From NCBI GenBank assembly GCA_021495925.1, contig JAKEKT010000104.1, forward strand, positions 55,897 to 119,896: DNA of 64,000 bases. The letters are read 5' to 3'. The DNA is from Diplodia intermedia. Lineage: Eukaryota; Ascomycota; Dothideomycetes; Botryosphaeriales; Botryosphaeriaceae. The notes below the pieces were generated by a model that was not told the DNA's origin, searched no databases, and saw only the letters and a program-made list of their open reading frames with translations. This document shows, piece after piece, positions 1 through 11,431 of this stretch; position 1 is the stretch's first letter, and each line of letters begins with the position of its first letter. The position numbers and the translations under genes were made by a program.

Positions 1-619
1 GCACGTACTTCCTCTCGCCCGGGCGGATGCTGATGGTGGTCGACTGCTGGTCGTCGACCAGGCTGGAGTTGGGGTTGGGCATGCGGCCGTCGAAGTTGGG
101 CGTGGTCAGGTAGCTGTGGATCAGGCCGGGCATCTGGTCGCGGTACCAGTCGGACACGGTGAGCACGACCTGGTCGGCCGGGTCGGGCTGGGTGGCGGAC
201 TCGGGGTCGTGGATGATCAGGGGCGCGCGCAGGCTGTCCGGGTACTGGCCCATGTCGTGCGAGTGGTACCAGAAGGTGCCGGCCGGGTACGCGGTGAACT
301 CGTAGCGGAACGTCTCGCCCGGCGGGATGGCGCACTGCGTCACGCCGGCGCCGCCGTCCATCTCGGGCGTGCCGCGCTGCCACAGGCCGTGCCAGTGCAC
401 CGACGTCGTCTCGTTGCCGAGCGAGTTGGTGACGGTGGCCACGATGGTGTCGTTGACGTTGGCCTCGAGGATGGGCGGCGGCCACTGCCCGTTGATGGCG
501 ATGGTGGGCCGGCTGTAGCCATCCGGGGCCGCCGTGACCCAGCCGATGTCCCACTCGACGGAGACGGTCTTGGCCAGCGCGGTGGCGGCAAGGCTGAGGA
601 GGAGAGGAAGGCGGGCCAT
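1..619 (-). CDS. fet3: Fet3-type multicopper ferroxidase, 5' part (runs off the window)
   Basis: Reads from an ATG at 619 down to base 1 without a stop, giving the first 206 residues. Residues 1-16 are a hydrophobic signal peptide ending LAATALA, followed by a plastocyanin-like cupredoxin domain. Copper-ligand motifs are visible: HWHG at 75-78 and, further on, WYHSH. The stretch SVEWDIGWV...NGQWPPP is characteristic of Fet3 ferroxidases rather than laccases. Family role: plasma-membrane oxidation of Fe(II) for uptake with the Ftr1 permease. The remaining cupredoxin domains and the expected C-terminal membrane anchor lie outside the window. No ftr1 is seen on the promoter side; it could lie beyond the left edge. 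No intron is needed in the visible part. Confidence 0.88.
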   Translation of the reverse strand, partial: MARLPLLLSLAATALAKTVSVEWDIGWVTAAPDGYSRPTIAINGQWPPPILEANVNDTIVATVTNSLGNETTSVHWHGLWQRGTPEMDGGAGVTQCAIPPGETFRYEFTAYPAGTFWYHSHDMGQYPDSLRAPLIIHDPESATQPDPADQVVLTVSDWYRDQMPGLIHSYLTTPNFDGRMPNPNSSLVDDQQSTTISIRPGERKYV

Positions 620-3600
620 GGTTCTTTTCTTCTTTCTTTCTTTCTTTCCCGGGGGACAGACCTTCAGCCTTGCAGCGTTCCCTACCTCGTACCTGGGGCC
701 GATTGAGCAAGTACTGAGCCTGGGGTGGGCCGGGGCGGGCCTTTATAAAAACGGAAGCGCCATGGGTGCGGAGAGGGGTGCATCGGAGCGTGGGTGGTCA
801 TGGCAGTGATCTGACAACGCCACAGTCTAGTTGCGGCGCGCTCAACCTTCTGGAACGAGCAATGCCTGCTCGCGGGCTTGATTAAAGTTGGGGCCTCGTG
901 CATGGGTGGCCGTCCCGCGTGTTCGAAGTGTTTGAAACATGGCTAGCTTCCCGCGCGGCTCGCAGTCCCGACTTTTGGTCGTGAAGAGGACTGATTCAAG
1001 GCGTGGCCCTTCTTCCCTTTCCGCAGCTTGGCCGGCCCAACGATGCTGCATGGACGGGCGAGGTAACGCAGTCAGTCGGGCTGCATGCCCAACCGGAGGA
1101 TTTCGCGCGCCAATTGGGGAGCAGCAGACTGAAAGGGACATTGAAGGTCGCGTCCATGCACGTGGCGGTGACAGGACAGAGTTGGCGCGATTGATATGGG
1201 AATATGCAGGCTCGGCTGCGTCGCCAATCGCTGGCGGCGGTGGATGCAGGCGAAGCAGGCCAGCTCAGCCCCGGCCCGCCCGCGTCGCCCATCCCTTCCC
1301 AAACTCTGCTCCATGCTGCACGATCCTTCCCACGCTTACGCTTCCAGCCAGCATCAAAGCCTTGTCCCGGTAAGCAGTAATGCGCGGAAGCGGCGCCCCC
1401 GTACGAGTGCTCCACCAACCCGCATGCCCTAGCGCGGCAGGGCTCAGCAAAAATAAGGAGAGCGCGCACGAGGTGACACGAGCAGAAGGAGAAGCAGAAA
1501 GAGAGGTGGCAGCGTGACGCCATCGGGCGAGAGCCGCGCGCGCGTGGTCTGGCGAGAACAAGAGTCTCAGCCGCATCCACTCGACTCTCCACCATCATCA
1601 TTCTTCTGCCGTCTCTTCTTTTGCCTGAACCCTGCCAGCAAAATGCCGCTGCATTGATCATGGGCGGCGGCGCGGGTGCAAATGATCTTCAGGCGCCCAC
1701 GGCACCGTTGCTCGCCCCCGAGGAATTATTTGGCGAATACGACTGGGGGACTTACTGCTGCCGTTCGTGGACGATGCTCCGCCCTATGCGCCCCCATTCC
1801 TGGAAACGCGGAAGGTGCGGCCGCGGTGCCGAGCAGGAGCGTGTGTGCCTCATTTCCACCCATCCTCCATTAAGGTTGCAGATCCCGAGCGGCGCGAAGT
1901 GTGCCGGCGGCGGGAAGGGTAAAAAAAGCCTTGATCCCACGTCTGCACGCCGAGTTTCACAGTCACGCGAGCTCGTGCAACGCGGTGGAGCAGTGGAATA
2001 ATAATAGGGGTGAGCCGCGGATTGCTGCAATGGGCGCAGGAACGAGGAATTTGCCGCGGCGACAATCCTGCTCTTGTGTGATGTACCTGCGACAGGTCCA
2101 ATGCGTGATGGTAGCGCTTGGCTCGTGGCAAGCCGAGCCGTCCCGCAGCCCGGTCCGATGATCGCGGGCAGACAATCTGCCTTTCTTCTGCGCCGACCGT
2201 GTGGATGTGTGTCTTATCGAGATGGGTGACTGACGGGAGGCGGCATTGCATGAGGGCTTAGGGAGGGGGAGCGGTCGGCCATGGTGGAGGTCGATCGGAG
2301 CGGTGGTCTCGCGGCCAAGACGCGAAGGGGCGGGCTGCAGGCAGAAGATAGCAGGCCGCGGCGGACGAGGCACAGCCACTTACCGTCGACACTACTACTG
2401 GGCTGCGCTGTGACGTTGGGAGCGGAGAGGGCCAGCTCTGCAAGCCATGCGCCACGGCCCTGCTGCCCTTAGCGAGACACTGCTGCTGTCAAATGCGCAT
2501 CACAGCTGCCGCTGCAGAGGCTTATGCTTTGCGCAGCCTGACACGTCAGCACTAATATCCATCAGAGTGCTGACAGCCCGCGTGGAACCCGGTCGTTATC
2601 TTCAGGAAAACCAGATGCGTTGGGTGAAGGCGCGGGCCGTGTCGTCGTGAACAAAGGCCACTTTTCGCGCCGAGAGCAGCAAAACCGCCGCCGAGGGGCC
2701 CACAGCCCAACGCGGGGTCCGGGAAGCGTAGGCCGGGCATCTGAGCGATTTATTCCGAGCGCGCCGGACGGCTACCTGGCGATGCCCCGAACCACTCATC
2801 ATTGCCCCGTCAGCCTGCCAATCTTCTGACCGGCTCGATGACTTGAATGTCTCGCAGCTGATCAAGATGCGCGCCGTCCGTGGCTCTGGTAGTGGGGGGT
2901 GGGGTAGCTGCAGTGCAACTTTCAGCCTTGCCCTGTCAGCTTCAATCCGCCGGGATCCCCCGCCCAACCTGCGTCCGACCAGGGACCGCCGACCGTTTTT
3001 CTTGAAACGGACCCCGAGATGCCTGATCTTATGTGGCGGTGACCTGCACAATCAGCAAGTCGTCCCATTTCTTGTTTGCTGTCGATCCCGAAAGCAAGCA
3101 TTCGTCCCCAGACTGGCGTCGTCACAAGGCCCGCAATAGGCCGAAAAGAAACTACTTTGTTCGGGACTGTTGGATCACTGCACTACTACTGCTACTATTG
3201 GGTCTGCCAAGCCAAGTGACGTCCACCATCTCGACACCCCGAGGATCCCCATCGGCCGGAGTCGTCGACCCGCTATGGCGTACGAACCTTCAGCGTGCCT
3301 TGATTATTGTTACCAGAAGCGAGGGGGACCCAACTAGCGTAGGGCATTCCGGCATCCTGTGGACTACCACAAGATTTTGTTGTCCGATGATCTTCCTTGG
3401 GCTCTCGTTGGTTTCTTTTTGTTGCAAAGCGTGGTGACCATTTGGTGGTCATCTACATCCTTCCTCAGTGCATGACGCTTTGATTCTTATGCTACATACT
3501 CCAGATGGGGGAACTAGTCCATTACTAATAGAGCTGATCTTTAAGGGACAGCATTGGGAACGTACTACGCATCTACACGCTTTTTGGCTGCCTGGAGAGA

Positions 3601-3688
3601 CTGTATAAAGGTTCAAATCAAAATTTGCTGGAGTAGACAAAGGCATTAGATACACGCGACGCGACGCTTCGACTATTCTAAGCATCCC
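620..3688. other. Gene-poor interval left of the NLR gene
   Basis: About 3 kb. It holds the ferroxidase promoter (620 to about 900) and the 3' flank of the NLR gene. Short open frames on both strands have no recognisable domain and no consistent splice structure, so no gene is called. From about 3450 to 3688 the minus strand stays open just past the NLR stop codon; this is probably the NLR 3' UTR. Confidence 0.6.
741..750 (-). promoter_or_regulatory. Probable TATA element of the ferroxidase gene
   Basis: TTTTATAAAG on the minus strand, about 125 nt upstream of the ferroxidase ATG. A pyrimidine/purine-biased tract (TTCTTTC repeats on the plus strand) lies between it and the start codon. I did not find a convincing pair of GATA-type iron-regulator sites. 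Confidence 0.5.
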
Positions 3689-6600
3689 TCAACAGTAATC
3701 ATCTTCGCTCGTCATTGGTATTCCCAACAGTCTCCGAAAAGCCAGTCCGACCTTTAATACCGTCAATGGTAATGGTAGAAGTCGAAGGTCAAAATCAGAA
3801 AGGAACCCATTTTCAACCGACCTGCGTGGTATTTCTGATAGCCCCTGAACATCGTGGTGATGGTATGAAAGCTTTTGAACACATAGATAATGAAACTTCA
3901 ATCCAGTCCGTGTGATGCAACCCCCTTTCTCCATTAAGATGGTAATGTGGTTCTCTCTTGCCGGGCTCCAATTCCAGGGCAATACCTGCCTCTGAAGTGC
4001 CACATCTAATGGAGTTCTTCCGCTTTTATCTCTGCAATTAATCTCAGCACCGTAGCTCAAAAGAAGTTCTACCATCTTGTTGCGACTGAGATGCAAAGGT
4101 CTCGGACCTCTTGGATTTCCGCATCTTTTTGTTGCGAATCTTGACTCTCTCGTCATTTCCATGTTTGGGTCTTGGCCATGATCGAGAAACAGTCGAGCTA
4201 AGTCAAGAAAGTCATTTGTGCTGGGCAGTACGGGTCTTGGCCATGGTTCTTCTTCGTATACGGAATTATGAATCCCTGGATTGTTCAATAACAGGAAGCC
4301 AAATGCCATCGATCCGGGGAATTGTGACCGTTCCGTTGCCATTAATAATACTTGCGCCATCTTCTTGGAAGTTAGGAGATCATCACGATCCCATGGGACC
4401 ATATTGGTGTCGGTGAATCTTTCTACGATTCTTTGAAGTCCCTCCTCAATCATTAAGCTTGACCCTTCGCTTCTCGCCACTTTTTGCTGGACATATATCA
4501 GGAGGCCGGATATGACAGCAAAACCCAACGTAGAAAGAGGTTTTTCCCTCCTGAGTTGACGGTCGATTTCGATGAGGTCAGATGGTTGTAGTGCGTCGAT
4601 CAGCTGAGATTGGCAGACTCCAGTTGTTGATTCTGCAAGACGGCAGTAGAAAGTTGTCTCTTTACCATCGACTAACCAACCCGCGTATGTTAGCGGATAC
4701 TTAATAGCAAAGAGGTGTAATTTGGCAAGCTCCGTGTATCCATTTTGCGCTCTAAAGAGAGCCGTTCGACCAACAACAAGTTCTTGGAAGTCCGAACCGC
4801 CGATGAATTCTCGCACAGTTTCATGCATGAGGCGGGCTCGCATTCTCCGATTGAATGGCTCGGCGATTTCGATGAGACCCCCACAACGTTCTTTTAGACC
4901 ATGGCAAAACTGTGGAAATGTGCTTTCATCCTGCATCTCCTCGAAACACTCCTCCAAAGTATGGCATTGGGCGCATTTGATGATCTGAAAGATCTCTTGT
5001 AATTTTGGTTCGCTGCGAGCTCGAAGCATGACATCCAATATCAGATAGGTTTCCCAGCGGAAATCCAGGGGAATGCGCTCGATGATGGATGCATAGAAGT
5101 CTTCCAACTCTGCCGGGATATGTTGTAACAGTTCAGAGAGCCTGTCAACAGAGATTCCTTCTTGGTCGATACGATCCAAGACTAGCTTTACCCAGAGGAA
5201 GACGCCATTTGCTTTTTGCATGATCTCTTTCACTGCTGTGTTGATGGCGTTGCGCATCTTCCAGGATAATCTACTACCATCTCGCAGGATACGAAGACCG
5301 CCCAGTCTCCCCACAGTATAGCTTTGAATGTCGGATGTCGTGTGGTCGTGGATGTTGAATCCGGGACAGGTGCCGAAGTGTCTTTCAAGAATGTCTCGGG
5401 GTCGGCTCGAGAAGCATACCTTGCAACCACCTTCAATCAAGGACTCAATGAAGTCGGCCAAGATTTCAAGGTGGCCATCAAATTCGTCCAAAGCGTCAAT
5501 GAACAAGCAAGTTCTGAGCCTTGTGTATTTCTGAGCGAGAACGGACTGCAACGATTCCTGTAAATTAAGTGGACTCCAGTTGTAGTCAGACCTTTCTGAC
5601 TGTGGGTAGCATTTTCGTGGGATGCACTGGCAAAGCTGTGGATTCGCTTCCAGGAGTTGAACGAGGACACTTCTCACCAGGCCATCAAAGGACTTTTGGA
5701 TCCTTGACCCTCGGTGGTAGAAGAAGAACCCCGCTTTGACGAATTGAGCGCCACGGCCCCACATATGAAGAAAATCATCGGTGTATTTGTGGTGGAACAC
5801 GTGTTTCATAAGTGTCGATTTTCCCGAACCTGGTTTGCCTTTTATCCAGTACGCTCCTTCGCCTTTGAGCAACCAGGTGGGAAATCCGGCAACTTCTTCT
5901 CGAAATATCCAGTCAAAAGTGGATTCGTAAGGGCGGGACACCTCGGTTCTCCTGCGGTCAAGTATGTCCAGTCGGAGCGAGGTAATGATTGCTGGGATGG
6001 GTAAGCGCCTGTGTATTCAGAGCTGATTTTGAAATCTTACCTCCAGGCGACGGCGCATTGCTAAGTACTGACTCATGTACTGGAGCAGCCATTGGGACCT
6101 CAACATTGGCAGCGATATTGAGTTTCCGTTTGCTACGTTCTTCCGGAAAGAACGTGTTGCTTCTTCCTCCCTCAACGACTGAGGAGGCTTTTGCCACGCA
6201 ATCGAGAACGCACTTGTAGTTGGCATCACCCCGAAAGAACTTGACCATTGCTGAATGGTCTTCGTCGATGCTGTAGATATCCTCGGGGTCGCGAGAGCAT
6301 TGTTGTATGGCAGACTCACGCTCTACCATGCGAACATGTGGGCCAGCTCTCGACCATGTACCGTCCTCTTCTTGCTTTGAGATAAGTTAGCAAGCGATCA
6401 CGAGCTCCGATCAGGAAGAATGATGTACCTGAACTGTTGGGGTGGTTTTTGTTTCATAGAATGAGACAACTCTGAACAGTCTGCCCGTATGCACGCCGTT
6501 GAATCGTTCCTCGACATGGTAGAGATACGATGATTCCGGGGAGAGATCGCGCACCATGTTCTCGTTTGGGCAATCCTTCACCATCGTGGTGAGGTGTGAG

Positions 6601-7378
6601 ATCGACATGCCCTTGTGTGGTACTCCAAAGAAGATGACCAAATTGAGGTTCTTGATGAGAGAGTCCTTCCGGTCGGAGATGCCTGCAAGGATAATGAGAG
6701 CTTCTTTCACGATTATTCCCCCAAGGCTGTGAGCAAGAAGGATGACCGGCCTTGACTGTGAGGACCCAAATCCCACGGATCTGAGGCGGTTGACAAATCT
6801 CGCCGCGATGTCGTGAGGGCTTTGGAACGAATCGCTGTTGGAAACATGGGAGTCGTAGCCATAGATGATTGACCGGACACCGGGTAGATCACAAGGGATT
6901 CCATCTCTTAGCCACATGAAACGATCTCCACCACGGTGTTGCCAGGAGCCGAACGGATGGCTGCCGAGGCCACTGATTGCAACGCAGCTATCTTTGTCAG
7001 TACCAGGTATAGCTGATACGGGTGAAAAGGTACATACTCCAAGGTGTGCTTCTCGTCAGGGACTTCGTTGAGGACTGTGAAATCCAGGAAATCAAGATCG
7101 ATGGTGACGCTGTACTCATCGCCCCGATAGTCTGTATCGAAAGTCCATCGTTTCCGCCCTTCGAGAACTGGCGGCAGAGGGGCAATTGTGACCGTCGCTA
7201 CCTTTGTGCGCAAGGTGTGCAAGGACACCAGATCTCGAGCGAGCGAGTACACGCGAACCTCTGGTGGGCTCTCGTCTGTGTGAAGATGCTGTTGGAGTAT
7301 CGAGATCACTTCAGCCTTGTCAATCTCAAGGGGAAGCTGCCGCACACGATACGTCAAAAGCCTCTGGCCCCTGTTCAT
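3689..7378 (-). CDS. NLR-type STAND ATPase: alpha/beta-hydrolase (SesB-like), NACHT, ankyrin
   Basis: Four exons: 7378-7038, 6987-6429, 6374-6041, 5991-3689 (1178 residues). Phases match at all three introns (50, 54 and 49 nt); the second acceptor is a weak AAAG. Domains in order: a short N-terminal region (about 1-105); an alpha/beta-hydrolase of the SesB/DUF676 kind (about 110-330) with nucleophile elbow AHSLGG (Ser201) and the FFGVPHKG motif; a linker with SIDEDHSAMVKF; NACHT with P-loop GKPGSGKST (463-471) and Walker B LFIDALDEFDG (574-584); and near the C terminus (about 1045-1095) one or two ankyrin-like units (RPLHLSRNKMVELLLSYGAE). Fungal NLRs with this layout are linked to heterokaryon incompatibility and immunity-like surveillance, the hydrolase domain being the likely effector. 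Repeats are few and divergent, unlike high-identity NLR repeats. It is head-to-head with the RBR ligase gene. Confidence 0.88.
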
Positions 7379-7716
7379 GATGGAGAGCGGATAGCGATAC
7401 CGACAGGTGCCATGTGGAAGGATAACGACATTCAGGACCGAGCTGCTGTGTTTGACGTGCAGTGGAATGCGAAGGCAACAACGGCGAAATGTGGGATGCC
7501 ACGATGCAGAGTTGACGCCGATCGTCAGCTGATTTCAAAGCCAATGTTCGCCTGCAATTGGTCCAGTAGCCTCCCCCTGCAACTTCGACTTGGGGGCCAT
7601 CCACAGTCGCTAAAAGTGGGCCGATTGTGACACCTGAAGGTCTTGGCCGTGATCCGACCCCGCCACAACGACAACATGACTTTCCACAAGTTGAACCACA
7701 ACGCCCTTCGCGAACC
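7379..7716. promoter_or_regulatory. Shared divergent promoter of the NLR and RBR ligase genes
   Basis: The NLR start codon (7378, minus) and the RBR start codon (7717, plus) are 338 bp apart and face away from each other, so both 5' UTRs and promoters must fit here unless an upstream non-coding exon exists. No clear TATA box was seen. Confidence 0.6.
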
Positions 7717-10449
7717 ATGGTTGCATGTCGCTATTTCGAACAGGGCCGCTGCAACAAAGGAGACACTTGCATGTTTGAGCATGCCAAAGTGAAGCCCGCA
7801 TGGCCTTCGCGGCAGCCCGGGCGCATCAGGGCGGATGCACAGAGCTTCCAGCCTCTGCAGCACACGCAAGCCTCAATTCCAACGACACAAAGCAACGGAG
7901 ATGCCCAAATCTGCTCGTTCTTCTCCCGGGGCACATGCAAATACGGGTTCTCGTGCAAGTTCAAGCACGTGAATAACCCCTCCACCCTGACTGCGCCAAA
8001 GCCCGAAGCCAGCGATGCAGAAGCTTGCAAATTCTTCGTCCGCGGAGTGTGCCAGAGGGGATCTGACTGCCGGTTCCGCCACGAAGTTAGTCAAACGAAA
8101 GGAAAAATTGCTGCGCTCGATGTCTCCCTCCCTTCCCCAACTCCCGCCACACTTCGCCAACCACAGGAAACTCCGAAGTTGCGGACAGCTTCCGAAACGG
8201 CATACGATCGACATGGCGAGAGAGTTGTCAAGACAATCAGCGGCGCAACTGTGACCTTTGGCGACGGCGCTGTCGTGCAGAGTGTATCACTTCGCTCCGA
8301 TTTCTCCGCAGTCCAGATCTCGCATATCCCTCTCGGAGTCGATGCCGGTCAACTGACCGCTTTCGTAACATCGCTTGGGTTCGAAAACGTCTCCAGTACA
8401 TGTGTTCGCATGCGATTGATTCCAGACGGTTCAGAACAAATCGCCGAAGTCAAAGTCGAGGACCCATCGTTCGCCGAGAGTTTCCTGCGCCGGGTTGGCC
8501 ACGAGGCGAGAATGGACGGCAGAACTCTTGCAGTCACCCAGCTGCAGCTTGTGGATGCCGAGGCCGGCCCGAAGCGGTTGCAGCTGAGCGCGGTGAGCTG
8601 CTCATGGTACAAGCCGTCCAAGGTTGCCTGGCTTCACTTCGAAAGCAAAAGCGACGCACTCGCCGCCGTCAAAGTGTTTGGAGAGAGGAAGGTCCGAGAG
8701 AGGCAGCTGCAAGTCATCTACCAGGAACCTCCGCGCCACGCCTTTAGGACCGTCGGCCGGGTAATTCACTCTGTCCAATTGGGTAACCTCCATGTGGACA
8801 CAACGTCTCGAGACCTGTCTGATCTCCCCTCTGGAGGCCAGCCCAAAGCCGTCAAATGGGGGCCTGCGTCTTACACCGCATCCAACAAAACGGTAGAAAT
8901 GATCATCAGACGTCAGCTGGAAGGTTTTGGGCCGCTTCTTGACTGGGAAGTCGTCAACGACGGCTCCAGCGTCAGGGGAAAGGCCACCGCCCGCTTCGTC
9001 AACGCCGAGGATGCTCGGAAAGCAGCAACCCAGCTCAACGAACGCAAGCTCCCCGACCTGGGAAACACAAAGATGCACGTCTCGGCAATCATTTCCGTCA
9101 AGCTCTCCGTCCAGCTCCCCATCTTGCGCGCCGTCCAGGCGGACATGGACGCGCTGAGCGCGCAGGCCTGGAGACGCCACCACGTCCACATCAAAGCCTA
9201 CGACGCGCCCGCGCACAAGCTCCACACGACGTTGCGCATACACGGCGACGACCGGGGCGCAGTCGCAAAGACGAAAAGAGCAGTGGAGGGCATCCTGGCC
9301 GGCACGGTCGCCGCGGACGGGCAAGAGTCGGCCATCAGCGACCCCTTCTTCTTCCAGACGTCCGCCGGAGGAGGAGGCGACTTCATCCAAGACGTCATGC
9401 GCCAGCACGCAGTCCACATCCACGGCGACGCCAAGAACGCCGTGCTCCGACTCTACGGCCGCCCGGCCGCCGTGGCCGACGCGCAGGCCGCGCTGGCGAG
9501 GCGGAAGGCGGAGCTTTCGCGTGCAACCCACACCGTCGCTCTCACCCCGCACGCGCTCGGCGCCGCCCTGCGCGGCGGCTTGTTCAAGCGCCTCGTCGAG
9601 ACCTTCGGCAAGGACGTCGTCAAGATCGACGTCGCCGGGAGCCCCAAGACCATCACCTTCCAGGGTTCCGCGCGTGCCTTCGCCGAAGCCCGCGCAGTGC
9701 TGGACGCCAACGCCGACGAAAGGACGCTGGAGATGACGACGCCAATGGCGGCGCTCTCGAGGAAGAACAACGACGACGACGATGTCTGCGCCGTGTGTTG
9801 GACGACGCCGGAGGATGCGGTGCGCAGGCGCTGCGGCCACGCCTACTGCCGCGAGTGCCTGGCCGGGCAATGCGCGTCGGCGGCGGCGAGTCAAGGGGCG
9901 GGCATCCCGATGCGCTGCCTGGGCGGCGGCGGGTCCGAGGCCTGTGGGGAGGCGATGGCTCTGGAAGAGCTCTCGGATGCGCTGCGAGCGCCGCTGCCGG
10001 GTGGTGCGTTGGACGCGCTGCTGCAGGCGTCGTTCGCCTCGCACGTGCGCGCGCGGCCGGACGTGTTCCAGTTCTGCCCCACGCCCGACTGCGATCGCGT
10101 GTACCGGTGCGGCGCGGGCGGGCGGACGGTGCTGTGCGACGAGTGTCTGGTGGACGTGTGCACGACGTGCCGCGTTGCGGCCCACGACGGCTTGTCTTGC
10201 GCCGAGGCCAGGTATCTGGGCAGTGACGAAGAACGGGCGTTCGAGACGTGGCGGAAGGAGAAGGATGCTCGGAACTGTCCGAGGTGCAAAACCGTGATAG
10301 AGAAGACGGAAGGTTGCAACCACATGCAGTGTAAGCCGGGATGTGGGATCCATATATGTTGGTTTTGCATGAATGTCTTCCCGACCGGCGAGCAGACATA
10401 CGCGCATATGCAAAAGAGTCATGGAAGCTTTGGAATGCGTGGGTTTTAG
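7717..10449 (+). CDS. CCCH zinc-finger RBR (RING-between-RING) E3 ubiquitin ligase
   Basis: Single exon, 910 residues. I start at the ATG at 7717 (context AACCATGG); the frame is open for 30 codons upstream but without an ATG. Three CCCH fingers come first: C4-H22, about 65-84 and 102-122. A central region (about 150-680) contains RRM-like and tandem KH-like segments. The RBR module is at the C terminus: RING1 from about 689 (CAVCW...RRCGHAYCREC), IBR about 783-830 (FCPTPDCDRVYRC) and RING2 from about 852 (NCPRCKTVIEKTEGCNHMQC), where Cys867 in the GCNHM motif aligns with the catalytic cysteine of HHARI/Parkin-type ligases. Family role: ubiquitin transfer through a RING2 thioester; the fingers and KH-like region suggest RNA-guided targeting (inference). 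The RBR half resembles the C-terminal part of plant DEAH11/12 proteins, but no helicase is present here. Confidence 0.87.
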   Translation: MVACRYFEQGRCNKGDTCMFEHAKVKPAWPSRQPGRIRADAQSFQPLQHTQASIPTTQSNGDAQICSFFSRGTCKYGFSCKFKHVNNPSTLTAPKPEASDAEACKFFVRGVCQRGSDCRFRHEVSQTKGKIAALDVSLPSPTPATLRQPQETPKLRTASETAYDRHGERVVKTISGATVTFGDGAVVQSVSLRSDFSAVQISHIPLGVDAGQLTAFVTSLGFENVSSTCVRMRLIPDGSEQIAEVKVEDPSFAESFLRRVGHEARMDGRTLAVTQLQLVDAEAGPKRLQLSAVSCSWYKPSKVAWLHFESKSDALAAVKVFGERKVRERQLQVIYQEPPRHAFRTVGRVIHSVQLGNLHVDTTSRDLSDLPSGGQPKAVKWGPASYTASNKTVEMIIRRQLEGFGPLLDWEVVNDGSSVRGKATARFVNAEDARKAATQLNERKLPDLGNTKMHVSAIISVKLSVQLPILRAVQADMDALSAQAWRRHHVHIKAYDAPAHKLHTTLRIHGDDRGAVAKTKRAVEGILAGTVAADGQESAISDPFFFQTSAGGGGDFIQDVMRQHAVHIHGDAKNAVLRLYGRPAAVADAQAALARRKAELSRATHTVALTPHALGAALRGGLFKRLVETFGKDVVKIDVAGSPKTITFQGSARAFAEARAVLDANADERTLEMTTPMAALSRKNNDDDDVCAVCWTTPEDAVRRRCGHAYCRECLAGQCASAAASQGAGIPMRCLGGGGSEACGEAMALEELSDALRAPLPGGALDALLQASFASHVRARPDVFQFCPTPDCDRVYRCGAGGRTVLCDECLVDVCTTCRVAAHDGLSCAEARYLGSDEERAFETWRKEKDARNCPRCKTVIEKTEGCNHMQCKPGCGIHICWFCMNVFPTGEQTYAHMQKSHGSFGMRGF

Positions 10450-11431
10450 TGCCTCTCTTTCGACCTGATGCCAGAATATTCTTAGTTCGTATCTCTCCTT
10501 TCCCGTCGTACCATTCACGAATCTCCTACGTCGAGGTTCCTGTTGCCTTCGTCGTACAACTTTATTGGAGCGAACGTTACTTACACATGACAAGAAGCCA
10601 ACGGTTCTTACATCATCCATGAATGATGACAAAAACTTCATTGCCATTCTACAGAGCAACTCGTCGCAGCACATGAGCTTACTCGACTTCGTGTACGTCT
10701 CTTTAACCTCATCTTCCCATCTCTCTTCTCCACTCCTTGATCCGTCGTTCATGTCCTCACTTAGCGAGATACGAACTGCTCTTGCGAACCCGAGAGAAAC
10801 ATGCTTTGCTACCTACATATCCGGACCGATGTTCAGTCAAACTCATTCCAGCAGTTGGAGCCAATTCCTCCCCGATGCGCCGCATGAAACGCAGCCGATG
10901 CCGGGGGCGAAGGCTCCCGAAAATCCCCACACCCCGCGAACCACGCGGCAACAAACACAAAGTGCAGCGGGCCGCTCCCCAACCCGACCCGCCGGCAGCC
11001 CCGCAACCACTACCCGAACCCCCATGGGGAAGCCGAACGCGCCCGCCGTGCGCGCCCTGTTCCCCTATATAGCACCCCTTTCGGCAAATAGTCGGCGCAA
11101 TGCAAGGGTAGCGGCACGGATTTAGTAGCTGAAGCTTGATAAGGGGACGGACCAACGTCCGCTTCGACCAATGGACGCAGAGGCCTTCCCCGTGGGGTTT
11201 CAAAAGCCGTGTCTGACGACGCACCGTGGTCCGCCCCGAGTCATCATCCCGCTGCAGCTCTCGTAAATGTCTGTCGTTAGACTTCGCCTCCTGACATCAG
11301 AAGCCACTTCTTAAGCAGTCCGCTCCAGTGCTGCTTCCTCTGCCCCGGATCGACCCGGAAGGATCCCATCATCCCCTGATCCAAACCTCTCGCAGCGCCT
11401 CCACGATCCAACACCACGAGCGGCGGCCGCC
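10450..11431. other. Interval between RBR ligase and MFS transporter
   Basis: Holds the RBR 3' flank and the transporter promoter. An open frame at 10565-11125 has no domain or coding-like composition and is not called. Confidence 0.6.
11066..11071 (+). promoter_or_regulatory. Possible TATA box of the MFS sugar transporter
   Basis: TATATA in GC-rich surroundings, about 360 nt upstream of the transporter ATG. This would imply a 5' UTR of roughly 300 nt, so the assignment is tentative. Confidence 0.35.

Noticed and set aside
996..1661. 221-codon minus-strand frame
   Set aside because: No domain and overlapping equally long frames on the other strand; chance frame.
3605..3625. tRNA B-box-like GGTTCAAATC
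   Set aside because: No paired T-arm, anticodon stem or A-box at proper distance.
8602..10752. 716-codon open frame on the minus strand
   Set aside because: Antisense to the RBR ligase; Arg/Ala/Val-rich shadow of GC-rich coding sequence with no domain.
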